Below, in pieces: positions 9,639 to 17,014 of a stretch of DNA of 37,971 bases. Numbering within the stretch: position 1 is the stretch's first letter; each line of letters begins with the position of its first letter. The stretch lies in the NCBI GenBank assembly GCA_902806405.1, contig CADCWL010000050.1, positions 1 through 37,971 on the forward strand, written 5' to 3'. Source of the stretch: an uncultured Thermomicrobiales bacterium (GTDB lineage: Bacteria; Chloroflexota; Chloroflexia; Thermomicrobiales; UBA6265). The position numbers were made by a program, and so were the translations under genes. The notes beneath the pieces were generated by a model. It made no database searches. It had not been told where the DNA came from and saw only the letters and a program-made list of their open reading frames with translations.

Positions 9639-10907
9639 TTATGTCATGTCGAAAGTAGCGTCAGCTGTCTTGCCCTCCCGCGCCGCGGCAGGTGCCGGTA
9701 GCGTCTGATGGCCGTGCGTGTCCACCCCGGTGGACTTCCCGTGCGCAGGGTGATCGAGGACCGCGCCAAGCCAGCGAGCGGCGTCCTCCGTCCACTCGTC
9801 GACCGCCCCGTAGAGCCCGTGACCGCCCTCCGGGAACCAGACCAGCGTCCCCAACTCCCCGACCGCGCGCGCCAAGCGCACCGACTCGGAGGGCGGTACG
9901 AGGAGGTCCCCTGCGGCTCCCACGACCAGCAAGGGGCAGCGCAACCGTCGTCCGATCTCCGGCAGGGCGAATCCGGACGCCAGATCCACGAGCGCGTCGG
10001 CGCCGCCGGCAAGAGCCGCCAATTGCTCCACTGCGAGAGGGTTCGCTGACGCCAGCCATGGGGTCGCGTCGTACGGGGCCGTCACGGCGACAGCGGCGGC
10101 GATCCGCCGGTCGAACGCCGCGCACCGCACGGCCAGCGCCCCGCCAAGGCCGCATCCGAGGAGGGCGACCCGTCGCTCGTCGAGGCCCGGGTCCTCCTTG
10201 GCGAACGCCAGCACACCGTCGGTCAGGTCCTCACAGTCCGCGCTCGCCCGCATCGTCGGCGTCGTCTCCCCCGTCCCCGGCCAGTCGAGTGCGAGGACAG
10301 CGATCCCATGGTCGAGGAAGGCGGCCGACCACAGGAGCGTCTCTTCTTTTGCCGTGCTGCTCCCGTTAAGGATCACCGCGAGTGGCGTCGGACGGGGACC
10401 ACGCTCCGACCTGATCAGGTAACCGGGGAGGGAGGAAGCGCGCCAGGCCGGGTCAACCCGGGTCGCTGCCGGCATCAGCGCCGGTAGCGACTTCGCGAAC
10501 AGCGTGGTAGCCGACGCGCGCAGTGCCCGAACCTTCTTCGGATCGTCGAATGCCAGAAGTTGGGCAACGTGGTAGAGGAGCGCAGCGTGCCGCCGCGCGG
10601 TCGCCACCGCCAAGGGGCGCTCCTCCGACCCGAGTCGCCGTGCCTCGGCCAGGAAACCCTGGGCCACCCGCGTCCAGGCCGCGTCCCAGCCGGCGATGGA
10701 CCGGACATGGCGGAGCGCAGACTCCACCGCGTCGTCCGGCAGCCCCATCGCCCGGAATCGGCCTCGCTCGACGGGATAAGACGCGGCGGGTCGGGCCCGC
10801 AGCAGCAGATCGAGCCTCGATCGGGTCAACCGATGACCAACGCGCCAGGCGCGGGCCGAGAGCGGGGAGGGACGCGGAGCGGAGACCGGGAGGCGGGCAT
10901 CCGTCAT
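9639..10907 (-). CDS. Alpha/beta hydrolase (FrsA-like), nucleophile Ser replaced
   Basis: 422 aa. The N-terminal 170 residues are helical; the C-terminal part is an alpha/beta-hydrolase domain, the arrangement of FrsA-type esterases and 2,6-dihydroxypseudooxynicotine hydrolase. An oxyanion-type NGSS motif follows the first core strand (VILNGSSTAKEE). The nucleophile elbow reads LLGCGLGG: residues Gly251-Cys252-Gly253-Leu254-Gly255, so the GxSxG position that normally carries Ser holds Gly253. The acid loop (GAAGDLLVPP) and the His loop (PEGGHGLYG) look intact. The protein may be non-hydrolytic or use Cys252, which is one position off. Its ATG overlaps the stop of the upstream ORF by four bases (10904-10907), implying co-translation. 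Substrate unknown. Confidence 0.8.
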   Translation of the reverse strand: MTDARLPVSAPRPSPLSARAWRVGHRLTRSRLDLLLRARPAASYPVERGRFRAMGLPDDAVESALRHVRSIAGWDAAWTRVAQGFLAEARRLGSEERPLAVATARRHAALLYHVAQLLAFDDPKKVRALRASATTLFAKSLPALMPAATRVDPAWRASSLPGYLIRSERGPRPTPLAVILNGSSTAKEETLLWSAAFLDHGIAVLALDWPGTGETTPTMRASADCEDLTDGVLAFAKEDPGLDERRVALLGCGLGGALAVRCAAFDRRIAAAVAVTAPYDATPWLASANPLAVEQLAALAGGADALVDLASGFALPEIGRRLRCPLLVVGAAGDLLVPPSESVRLARAVGELGTLVWFPEGGHGLYGAVDEWTEDAARWLGAVLDHPAHGKSTGVDTHGHQTLPAPAAAREGKTADATFDMT

Positions 10908-11452
10908 TGCGAAACAGGGCCGAGGCCACCGGGAGGGCGGTGGGGCGTCCGCTCCCCGATCGCCGCGTTGCCGCGCGATCGGGCCGCGAGCATCACCCGG
11001 TTGGGGCTCGACGCCGCGCGCCGGCGATTGCCGACAACCCCGTCAACGACCGCCTCGATCGCCCCCTCGGCGCCCACCAGGACGACCTCGTCGGCCTCGA
11101 GGCCGAGCAATGGCGTCGCACCAGAACGCCAACGATGGGTCTTTGTCGCAGCGAAGTTAGCGACCAGCGCCGGACGTGTGTCCTGCGGGTCGGCACGCCC
11201 CCCCGACGCCCGCCCAACCACCGTCTGGCCGATCGCGAGGACGTCGCTGGCCCCGAGCCCGGGCGCTGCCAGTTCCAGCATGGCCTTGAGCCCAAGCGGT
11301 GCGGCCGCCGTCGCCAGGTGATCGGTCCCCCTGAAGGCTTGCGCCCACGGACCCGCCGCAGCGCCGGTCGCCATCGCAATCCGAATGATTACGGCAGACG
11401 CGACCGCCTCCACCCTGTGGACAAGGAAGTCGGCGACGGCCGCCGCTGTCAT
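10904..11452 (-). CDS. Hypothetical protein coupled to the hydrolase gene
   Basis: 182 aa from the ATG at 11452; a GTG at 11500 would add 16 residues, and a strong ggagga sequence lies between the two candidate starts. I do not recognise the family. The first 145 residues are Ala/Val/Gly-rich with protein-like alternation (for example GASDVLAIGQTVVGRA near the middle and EADEVVLVGAEGAIEAVV later), suggesting a small alpha/beta domain; the last 35 residues are Arg/Pro-rich and probably disordered. No signal peptide or clear membrane span is seen. The main evidence that it is real is the ATGA overlap with the hydrolase start and the regulatory-looking DNA just upstream. It could also be a decaying gene. 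Confidence 0.5.
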   Translation of the reverse strand: MTAAAVADFLVHRVEAVASAVIIRIAMATGAAAGPWAQAFRGTDHLATAAAPLGLKAMLELAAPGLGASDVLAIGQTVVGRASGGRADPQDTRPALVANFAATKTHRWRSGATPLLGLEADEVVLVGAEGAIEAVVDGVVGNRRRAASSPNRVMLAARSRGNAAIGERTPHRPPGGLGPVSQ

Positions 11453-11561
11453 CCTGCGAATGGGGACAATGCCAAGTGTTCCTCCGGCAAGCAAAGGCAC
11501 AGTCCTTCAAGGATGATCGATCGCGTCTTGCCTAGCACTCTAGCAGCGGAGGGAGGGAAGT

Positions 11562-11577
11562 ATCCACCCGGGTGGAT
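11562..11577. promoter_or_regulatory. Perfect 16-bp palindrome, candidate operator
   Basis: atccacccgggtggat is a perfect palindrome 62-110 bases upstream of the two possible starts of the ORF that ends at 10904. Read on the minus strand, an AT-rich tattatg sequence (about 11585-11593) lies just before it, so the palindrome would sit around the transcription start, a usual place for a repressor site. No regulator gene lies next to it. Confidence 0.4.
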
Positions 11578-11581
11578 CTTG

Positions 11582-11680
11582 TTGACATAATACAGAAAGG
11601 ATTCGGCAACTTTGAGATGCCGGAGGCACCGCAGATGATGGGCCTGTGGTGAACTGTGGAACGCGGGGTGGGACGCCTAG
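11582..11680 (-). promoter_or_regulatory. Upstream element related to the sigma-operon upstream region
   Basis: On the plus strand this begins ttgacataa (11582), continues with ggattcggcaact, and ends with tggaacgc-ggggtggg-acgcctag (11657-11680). The same succession occurs at 14679-14773 upstream of the ECF sigma gene, with 12 bases difference in spacing. On the coding (minus) strand the conserved core reads agttgc...aatcc...ttt..ct...tatgtcaa, which could hold a promoter, but I could not fit standard -35/-10 boxes. Confidence 0.4.
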
Positions 11681-11737
11681 GCGGATTACCCTCGGGGGCC
11701 GGGGCACGTTTCTGGTGACGGCTCCGTGCCAACGTGG

Positions 11738-11749
11738 GGGAGCGCTCCC
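11738..11749. promoter_or_regulatory. LacI-family-type operator palindrome
   Basis: gggagcgctccc is a perfect 12-bp palindrome with a central CG. It equals the core of the operator bound by the LacI-family regulator CebR of Streptomyces (tgggagcgctccca); here the flanks are gg and ga instead of t and a. No sugar gene or LacI-type regulator is adjacent, so a role here is uncertain. Confidence 0.35.
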
Positions 11750-12205
11750 GATCCACAACCAATTGAAGTGCGAGCGCCCCCGGGGGGAGGGAACGCCGTG
11801 TCGATAGGGACCCGAGCCGCCGTCACCGTTTTCGGCAAGTCACGTTCGCATGGTGGCGTGCCGGTGGTCTCACACTGCCGAGTAGATTCGGTCGCCAGGG
11901 GCGTCCAACTCGTCTCCACCGCCGACCACCGTCGAGGCCATGGCAGCGGCGTTCCCGGACACGTGATGCCAGGCGCTGGTGATCAACGCGAGCTACTCCC
12001 CTGACCCCGATCGTGATGGCACGCCACAAGGCCGGCCGGACGTGCCGATCCTAAGCGCTCCAGGGTGTCGTGCGCAGGTCGATCAGGATGTCCATGGCGG
12101 GACGAGCGGCTCTGGTGGGTGGGGCGAGAGTGCACCGCGGGAGGGGATCGATCCGCCTCCCTCATCACACTGCTCACACCGGCGCTGGGCTTCGATCACC
12201 ACGGC
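11750..12205. other. Non-coding stretch between palindromes and anti-sigma gene end
   Basis: About 450 bp with only short, unconvincing frames (for example 11726-12004 plus). No conserved domain, repeat or terminator was recognised. It is the downstream flank of the minus-strand sigma/anti-sigma operon. Confidence 0.4.
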
Positions 12206-13864
12206 TCACTGGGGTTTGAGCGATTTCCCTCCGGGCGCTGGAATCCGCAGAACGGTCACCGGTTCGGCCTCCGCCGTCGCCTGCTCGTCGCGGCGCGAGA
12301 GGTCCGTCGCTGCCGGCGCTTCTGTCCCCTGCTCCTCCCGGCGTCCAGGCTCCGCCGTCGGCTCGACTCCGGCCTCCCGTTCCCGACGGGGCAATCGCTC
12401 CGCCGTCGGCGTTGGCGCTGCCTCCCGCCCGGCACGGCGGGGCGCCTCGGACACCGGCTCCGCCTTCCGTGTTGCCTCTCGGTCGCGCGGACGATCGCCT
12501 GGCTCCATCTCGGTAGGGACCGTCCCGGTCGGCTGGATGGCCGCCTTAACCGTCTCCCCGCTGACACTCGATGCGGCTCGCGCGCCACCGACGGCGGCTT
12601 CCGTCGCAGCAGCGATCGCCGCCGGCGGTGTCATGGTCACCTCGTCAGCAACTACGCGCTCAATCCGCCGTATGCGTCGCTCTGCCGACTGTGGCACAAC
12701 CGTCCCCGTCATGGTCTCGGTGGCGGTCGGCTGCGGGGCCTCCGCGACCGCAGTGATCGGCGCAACCGGGGTCGCCGCGGGCCCATCCCCGGACGGGTTC
12801 CCGTTCGTTCCTTCGACGACCGAAGGCGGTGGGGACTGGTCCGGTTCGGCGGCACCGGCAACGCTGTCTCCGGCGCTCTGCACGATCGGCGGGGACGGAG
12901 TCGGCTCGACCCTCGGTTGGATCACCACCGGGGCCGACTCTGGAATGACCGCCGGCGTGACGCTTGGGGGCCGACTCGGCGACGACGCGATGCCCTGCGT
13001 CGGTGCGGCATCGGACGGCGCCTCCGGTCGGATCGGCTCCATCGGGGTGGGGGACACCACCACGACGATGGCGTCGGGCGTCTCCAAGGCCGAGCTTGCC
13101 ACGGACGGCGGGCTCGGCGGCGGCACGGGAGTCCTCGTCGGCGTGGAGATCGGAACCAGGGTAGCCGTCGTCGCCGGTGCCGCGGGCGCGGCTGCGCCCT
13201 GGGAAGCGGCACCACCCGGCACGGTCGGCGTCGCGGTGACCCTGACGTTGACCCGCGGCGTTGGGGTGGGCGTCGGCACCCGGGTAACGGCGGTTGGGGA
13301 AGGGGGGAGACTCGCCGCGGCCGTCGCAGCGCCCGGTCCTCCCGTCGCAACGGCCGCAGCGGGGCCGTCCGCTTCAGCGAGGGCGGTCCCGGGGGTAGCG
13401 GTCGCCCTCGCCGCGGTCGCGACCGGCGCGCTCGGTGGGGCGGCGCTCCCCTCGGAGACGGGCTGCCGCGCGAGCGTACCACCGAACTCCGTCGGCGCCT
13501 CCTCCCGGCCGAGGCCCCAAGGGTTCAGGGCGAGGAGAATCGTGACAGCCAGGACGGCCACGAGAACGAGGCCGCCGGCCGTCGCCAAGGCGGGACCGGA
13601 CAGGAACCGCGGCGCGACGAAGAAGCGGCTCCAGGGCGAGCGACCGGCGTTGACCGCCTCCATCACCCCCCGGCTCACGTTGGGGCTGGCCGGCAGGTGC
13701 GGCAAGACGCGCAGTTCGCGGCCCAGAGCGCGGGTCCGGTCGGCAAAGCGGCGGCAGCCGTCGCACGTTGCGAGATGGAGTTCCACGTCGCGCGCGTCCG
13801 CTGCGGCGAGGGGCCCATCGAGACGGGCCGAGATCAACGCCTGGACACGGGCATGGGAGATCAC
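12206..13864 (-). CDS. Zinc-finger anti-sigma factor with very long extracytoplasmic tail
   Basis: 552 aa. Residues 1-50 form an anti-sigma zinc-binding domain with the HxxxCxxC motif (His30, Cys34, Cys37). One membrane helix lies at about residues 92-113. The remaining 440 residues should be outside the cell and are low in complexity: Pro, Thr, Ala and Glu dominate, with TPTPTP-like runs around residues 190-200, and an Arg/Glu-rich end. No folded sensor domain is visible. Such proteins hold the ECF sigma factor inactive at the membrane until a signal releases it. The ATG overlaps the sigma-factor stop by four bases (13861-13864), so the pair is co-translated. Long plus-strand frames across this gene are artefacts of GC bias. 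Confidence 0.85.
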   Translation of the reverse strand: MISHARVQALISARLDGPLAAADARDVELHLATCDGCRRFADRTRALGRELRVLPHLPASPNVSRGVMEAVNAGRSPWSRFFVAPRFLSGPALATAGGLVLVAVLAVTILLALNPWGLGREEAPTEFGGTLARQPVSEGSAAPPSAPVATAARATATPGTALAEADGPAAAVATGGPGAATAAASLPPSPTAVTRVPTPTPTPRVNVRVTATPTVPGGAASQGAAAPAAPATTATLVPISTPTRTPVPPPSPPSVASSALETPDAIVVVVSPTPMEPIRPEAPSDAAPTQGIASSPSRPPSVTPAVIPESAPVVIQPRVEPTPSPPIVQSAGDSVAGAAEPDQSPPPSVVEGTNGNPSGDGPAATPVAPITAVAEAPQPTATETMTGTVVPQSAERRIRRIERVVADEVTMTPPAAIAAATEAAVGGARAASSVSGETVKAAIQPTGTVPTEMEPGDRPRDREATRKAEPVSEAPRRAGREAAPTPTAERLPRREREAGVEPTAEPGRREEQGTEAPAATDLSRRDEQATAEAEPVTVLRIPAPGGKSLKPQ

Positions 13865-14442
13865 GGCCGCCCCCCCTGCCCGTCGGGCTCGGCGCCACCT
13901 CCGGCGCTGATCGGATCGGCCGTTTGGTAGACCTCGGCGAACGCCTTGCGGGCGCGGAAAAGGCGAAGCTTCGCGGCGTTCTCCGTGATCCCCAACGCCT
14001 CCGCCGTCTCGGCCAGGGAAAGCCCCTGATAGTGCCGGAGGAGGAGGACGGCAGCGTAGTGCTTGGGCAACTTCTCGAGCGACTGCTGGATGTCCTGGCG
14101 CCTGCCGACGGTCCGCTCTACCGACTCGCCGGAGGCGTGATCATGACCGGCAAGGAACGGGACCCACTGAACGATCTTGCGGCGCCGGAGTTGGCTGATC
14201 GCTGTGTTGGTGGCGATCCGGTAGAGCCACGGCTTGAACGCGAGGTCCGGCCGCGTCCCCGCCAGCGCGTTCCAGGCTTTCACGAAGGCGTCCTGCGTCA
14301 GATCCTCGGCGAGGGCGCGATCGCCGACCATTCGGTGGAGGTAGTTGAGGATCGGCGCGTGGTATTGCTCGAAAAGGCGTGCGAACGCGACCTGGTCGCC
14401 CGCGCGGGCGCGCCCGACGAGGTTCCCGTCGTCCGCCGTCAC
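13861..14442 (-). CDS. ECF-type RNA polymerase sigma factor
   Basis: 193 aa from the GTG at 14442, which has gggag 7 bases upstream; an ATG at 14514 would add 24 residues but lacks a well-spaced ribosome site. Sigma region 2 covers roughly residues 12-82 (FARLFEQYHAPILNYLHR, then DRALAEDLTQDAFVKAW for core and -10 contacts). Region 4 covers about residues 110-170 with the helix-turn-helix LSLAETAEALGITENAAK. There is no region 1 or 3, as is normal for ECF factors. It is followed with a 4-base overlap by its anti-sigma factor. The regulon is unknown; the upstream DNA shares an element with the hydrolase operon 3 kb away, which hints at common control. Confidence 0.92.
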   Translation of the reverse strand: MTADDGNLVGRARAGDQVAFARLFEQYHAPILNYLHRMVGDRALAEDLTQDAFVKAWNALAGTRPDLAFKPWLYRIATNTAISQLRRRKIVQWVPFLAGHDHASGESVERTVGRRQDIQQSLEKLPKHYAAVLLLRHYQGLSLAETAEALGITENAAKLRLFRARKAFAEVYQTADPISAGGGAEPDGQGGRP

Positions 14443-14678
14443 GATCCCGCTCCCGCGAGACGGAGCCGACAGGACGCCCGTTCTCGCTGCAGCCCACGGC
14501 AGTGCTTGGTCCATGTCGCCGGTTCCGTGCTCCCTTCGACCACTCTAACGCGCCGTGGTCGGTAGCCGTTTCGGGGGGTACGGGGGGAGGAGAGGCACCG
14601 GGAACGGCAGCGGACCGGACGAACAGGGGGGGAGGAGAGCGGACGAGGGGCGAGCACCCATCGCGGGCATCGTGATAA

Positions 14679-14773
14679 TTGACATAAGAAAATGGATTGG
14701 ACAGCAACTGGGACCGGGAATCCGCGGGCCCGCGTTCCACATGGAACGCCGAGGGGGTGGGGAGACGCCCTAG
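14679..14773 (-). promoter_or_regulatory. Sigma-operon upstream element with palindromes
   Basis: Plus-strand reading: ttgacataa at 14679, then ggattgg and cagcaact, then tggaacgc (14742-14749), a ggggtggg block and acgccctag. It matches the block at 11582-11680 in order and sequence. It also holds a perfect 12-bp palindrome (cgcgggcccgcg, 14723-14734) and an 8-2-8 inverted repeat (gcgttcca-ca-tggaacgc, 14732-14749). Position upstream of the ECF gene suggests an autoregulated promoter, but no classic GGAAC/CGTC pair reads toward the gene. Confidence 0.4.
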
Positions 14774-14813
14774 CAACCGGGACGGGAATGGGGGACGAGG
14801 ACGCCACCACCGT

Positions 14814-15983
14814 CTAGCGTCGGCCGGCGCCGAGGAGTGCCCCGGAGATGGCTGCAACGGCCGCCGCGGCGAGCGCGGCAAGCGCCGACCGCGCCCGCCG
14901 CTCCCGGCCGGCGCTCCCCTCTGCCGTGAGCGCGCTCAGCGCCTGCCGCTCGGCGGAGGGGAGCGCCGCCGCAAGATCCGAGAAAGCGGGCAGCGGAGCC
15001 GGGGCGGGGATCTCGGGGAACAGCGCCCCATCCTCCGCTGCCGCGGAGGACGACTTTCCGGAGGCACCACCGCGCTTCGCGCCAACCGCGCTCATTGCCC
15101 TGGCCGGGTCCGCGACCTGGGCCTGGGTCGCCGGATCGAGGCCGACCGCCAGGACCGAGTTGAGCTCCCCCCCCAAGAGGAGGATCAGGCTCATCACGTA
15201 GAGCCAGAAAACGGCGGCGAGGACCGCGCCGAGCGCCCCGTACGTCTCAACGTAGCCAGCGAAGAAGCGGAAGTAGATGCTCAGGGCGAAGGTGGCCACG
15301 CCCCAGAGGACGACGGCGACGATCGAGCCGGGGGTCAGCCATTTGAAGGGGGCGTTGACGTTCGGTCCCGCCCAGTAGAAGAACGCCAGGGACGTCGCCA
15401 GCAGGGCGACGATCAGGGGCCAGCGCAGGATGCCCCAGACCGTCGTCCAGGCCGAGCCGAGGCCGATCCAGCCGGCCACTGTCTCGCCGATCATCGAGCC
15501 CGCAAGGAAGAAGAGCGAGGAGGCGATTAGGGCGACGCCGAGGGCGATCGTCAGCCCCATCGCGATCGCGGTCTTCTTCCACCAGGGGCGCGTCTCTTTG
15601 ACGTCGAAGGCGACGTTCAGGGCCTTCATCATCGCCGCCAGCGCGTTCTTGCCGCCCCACAGGGCGAGGAGGGCCCCGAAGGAGAGGAAGCCACCGGATT
15701 CGTTCTGCAGAATGTCCCGGATTGGCGTGATCGCGGCCCTCGCCACGTCCGCCGGAAGACCGCTATCGTTCAGCAGCCAATCCGTGACGTCGCCGACCAC
15801 GTCCCGCGGGCCGACCCACTGGCCGATGAAACCGGAGAGCGCCGTCAGGAAGATCAGGAGGGGGACGATTGAGAAGAGGAGGTGGTAGGTGACCTCGGCG
15901 GCGAGGCCCTGGATGTCGTCCTCCCGAAAGTCCTTGAAGGTCGCCTTGGCCGTGGGGACGACGTCGACCGGGCCGATCTTCAC
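14814..15983 (-). CDS. YihY/BrkB family inner-membrane protein
   Basis: 389 aa from the GTG at 15983, which is preceded by ggaggt at a 5-base spacing; the frame continues upstream but that sequence is Arg/Pro-rich. About six membrane segments fill residues 25-280, with the family's first helix around EVTYHLLFSIVPLLIFL, a GGKNALAAMMKALN stretch, and a final WLYVMSLILLLGGELN segment. The last 105 residues are an Ala/Ser-rich cytoplasmic tail with a short hydrophobic end (ALAALAAAAVAAISGALLGAG) that may be an extra helix. The family was once called ribonuclease BN by mistake; its true role is unclear. The stop lies about 300 bp from the sigma-factor start. Confidence 0.88.
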   Translation of the reverse strand: MKIGPVDVVPTAKATFKDFREDDIQGLAAEVTYHLLFSIVPLLIFLTALSGFIGQWVGPRDVVGDVTDWLLNDSGLPADVARAAITPIRDILQNESGGFLSFGALLALWGGKNALAAMMKALNVAFDVKETRPWWKKTAIAMGLTIALGVALIASSLFFLAGSMIGETVAGWIGLGSAWTTVWGILRWPLIVALLATSLAFFYWAGPNVNAPFKWLTPGSIVAVVLWGVATFALSIYFRFFAGYVETYGALGAVLAAVFWLYVMSLILLLGGELNSVLAVGLDPATQAQVADPARAMSAVGAKRGGASGKSSSAAAEDGALFPEIPAPAPLPAFSDLAAALPSAERQALSALTAEGSAGRERRARSALAALAAAAVAAISGALLGAGRR

Positions 15984-16193
15984 CGCGCACCTCCATCGCC
16001 GCCGGGGCGCCCGGCGTCTCGTTCGGGTTCGGGTCTCGATGGTTCGAGCTATGCAAAGGGCGTACCAGGGGCCGGCGAGCGGTGGGCACGGCCGGGACGA
16101 GGCCGGGCCTGCCCCCTCGATGCTATCGTTCGCCACGGACACCGGGGCGGACGCGGGCCGGCGGAGCGTGGGATCGGGGAGGGGCGGGCGGCG

Positions 16194-16676
16194 ATGGGCG
16201 AGGCGAGCGAGACGACCGAGCAGGGCACAGTCGGGGGCGGTTACCGCCTCGCGCCGTGGAACGTCAACGGCGCCGCCGCGCTCTCCGCGTCCGCCCAGGA
16301 GCCGGAGGGGCTCCTCCTGGCGGGTCTCCAGGGGGTGCTTGCGGCCGTCCGTGACGGCGGCGAGCCGACGACCGTCTCCGAGGAGGAAGCCAGCGCCGCG
16401 GCGCCAATCCGGGGTCAGGGGACGGACGTTGGCGCCGTCTTCGCCGAGCTGGCAGCCGACCTCCTCGCCCAGGTCGATGCCAACGGACCCGGCCTCGACC
16501 GGGTCCGCCTCGACGGCGTGCTGGCGACCGACGATGGCGGCTACACCGCCTGGGGTTACGCGATGGGGCTGCCCGCCGTCGACCCGCCGCCGGTCGGGAT
16601 CACCCTCGACGGCGACCCGATCGTCGCCGTCGAGGGGACCGTCCTCCGTCTGACCTGCACCCTGCGCCGGGCCTGA
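16194..16676 (+). CDS. Small protein with archease-like layout
   Basis: 160 aa; the ATG has a ggggagggg site about 9 bases upstream. The order of elements resembles archease, the RNA-ligase (RtcB) activator: an N-terminal strand, a helix (PEGLLLAGLQGVLAAV), a second helix (VGAVFAELAADLLAQV), and a final strand pair (DPIVAVEGTVLRLTCTL) where archeases have the IKAvTyH segment. The conserved N-terminal H-T-A-D of true archeases is replaced (APWNVNGAAAL), so the metal-site Asp is missing. No rtcB gene is in the window. The similarity is by eye and distant; a different small fold is possible. It is divergent from the YihY gene, with 210 bp between starts. Confidence 0.55.
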   Translation: MGEASETTEQGTVGGGYRLAPWNVNGAAALSASAQEPEGLLLAGLQGVLAAVRDGGEPTTVSEEEASAAAPIRGQGTDVGAVFAELAADLLAQVDANGPGLDRVRLDGVLATDDGGYTAWGYAMGLPAVDPPPVGITLDGDPIVAVEGTVLRLTCTLRRA

Positions 16677-16786
16677 CCAACGCGCCGTCGGGACGGGAGG
16701 CGACAGGCTCCGGGCTGCCCCAGTGAGGCCCAATGGGGGAAACGAGAAACGGGCGGCACCCGGCCGCACCCGATCCGGCGACTTCG

Positions 16787-17014
16787 CTACCCCTCGCGGT
16801 CGAGGGCGGCGACGATCGCCGCCGCCTCGGCGTGGCGTGAGCGGAGGACGAAGAGGGCGTGCTCCAGGGCAAAGGCGGAGCCCCATGCGCCAACGCCGGG
16901 CCCCTCCGGTTTGACCACCGCGCGGATGCCGGCCTCGTTTAGGACATCGGCCCACATCAGGGCCAGCGGTTCGTTCGCGGCGGTGGCGAGGAAGACGACG
17001 GGGTCTTCCGTCAT
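16787..17014 (-). CDS. DUF2007 putative signal-transducing protein
   Basis: 75 aa. The N-terminal strand and helix (VVFLATAANEPLALMWADVLNEAGIRAVV) and the C-terminal strand-helix (LFVLRSRHAEAAAIVAAL) are those of the small DUF2007 ferredoxin-like fold, where short proteins read 'vyta.n..ea.li.~.L..~GI.a.v'. Function in the family is not established. The ATG at 17014 has aggagg at 8 bases; an upstream extension to 17122 is not homologous. It stands alone, converging on the archease-like gene. Confidence 0.7.
   Translation of the reverse strand: MTEDPVVFLATAANEPLALMWADVLNEAGIRAVVKPEGPGVGAWGSAFALEHALFVLRSRHAEAAAIVAALDREG

Noticed and set aside
13180-13320. Thr-Pro repeats in the anti-sigma gene as a tandem DNA repeat
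   Set aside because: The repeats are in the protein only; codons vary, so it is low-complexity coding sequence.
11979-13930. Two 600-residue plus-strand open frames
   Set aside because: They lie opposite the anti-sigma gene, have Arg/Ser/Gly-rich random composition and no domains; they are GC-bias shadows.
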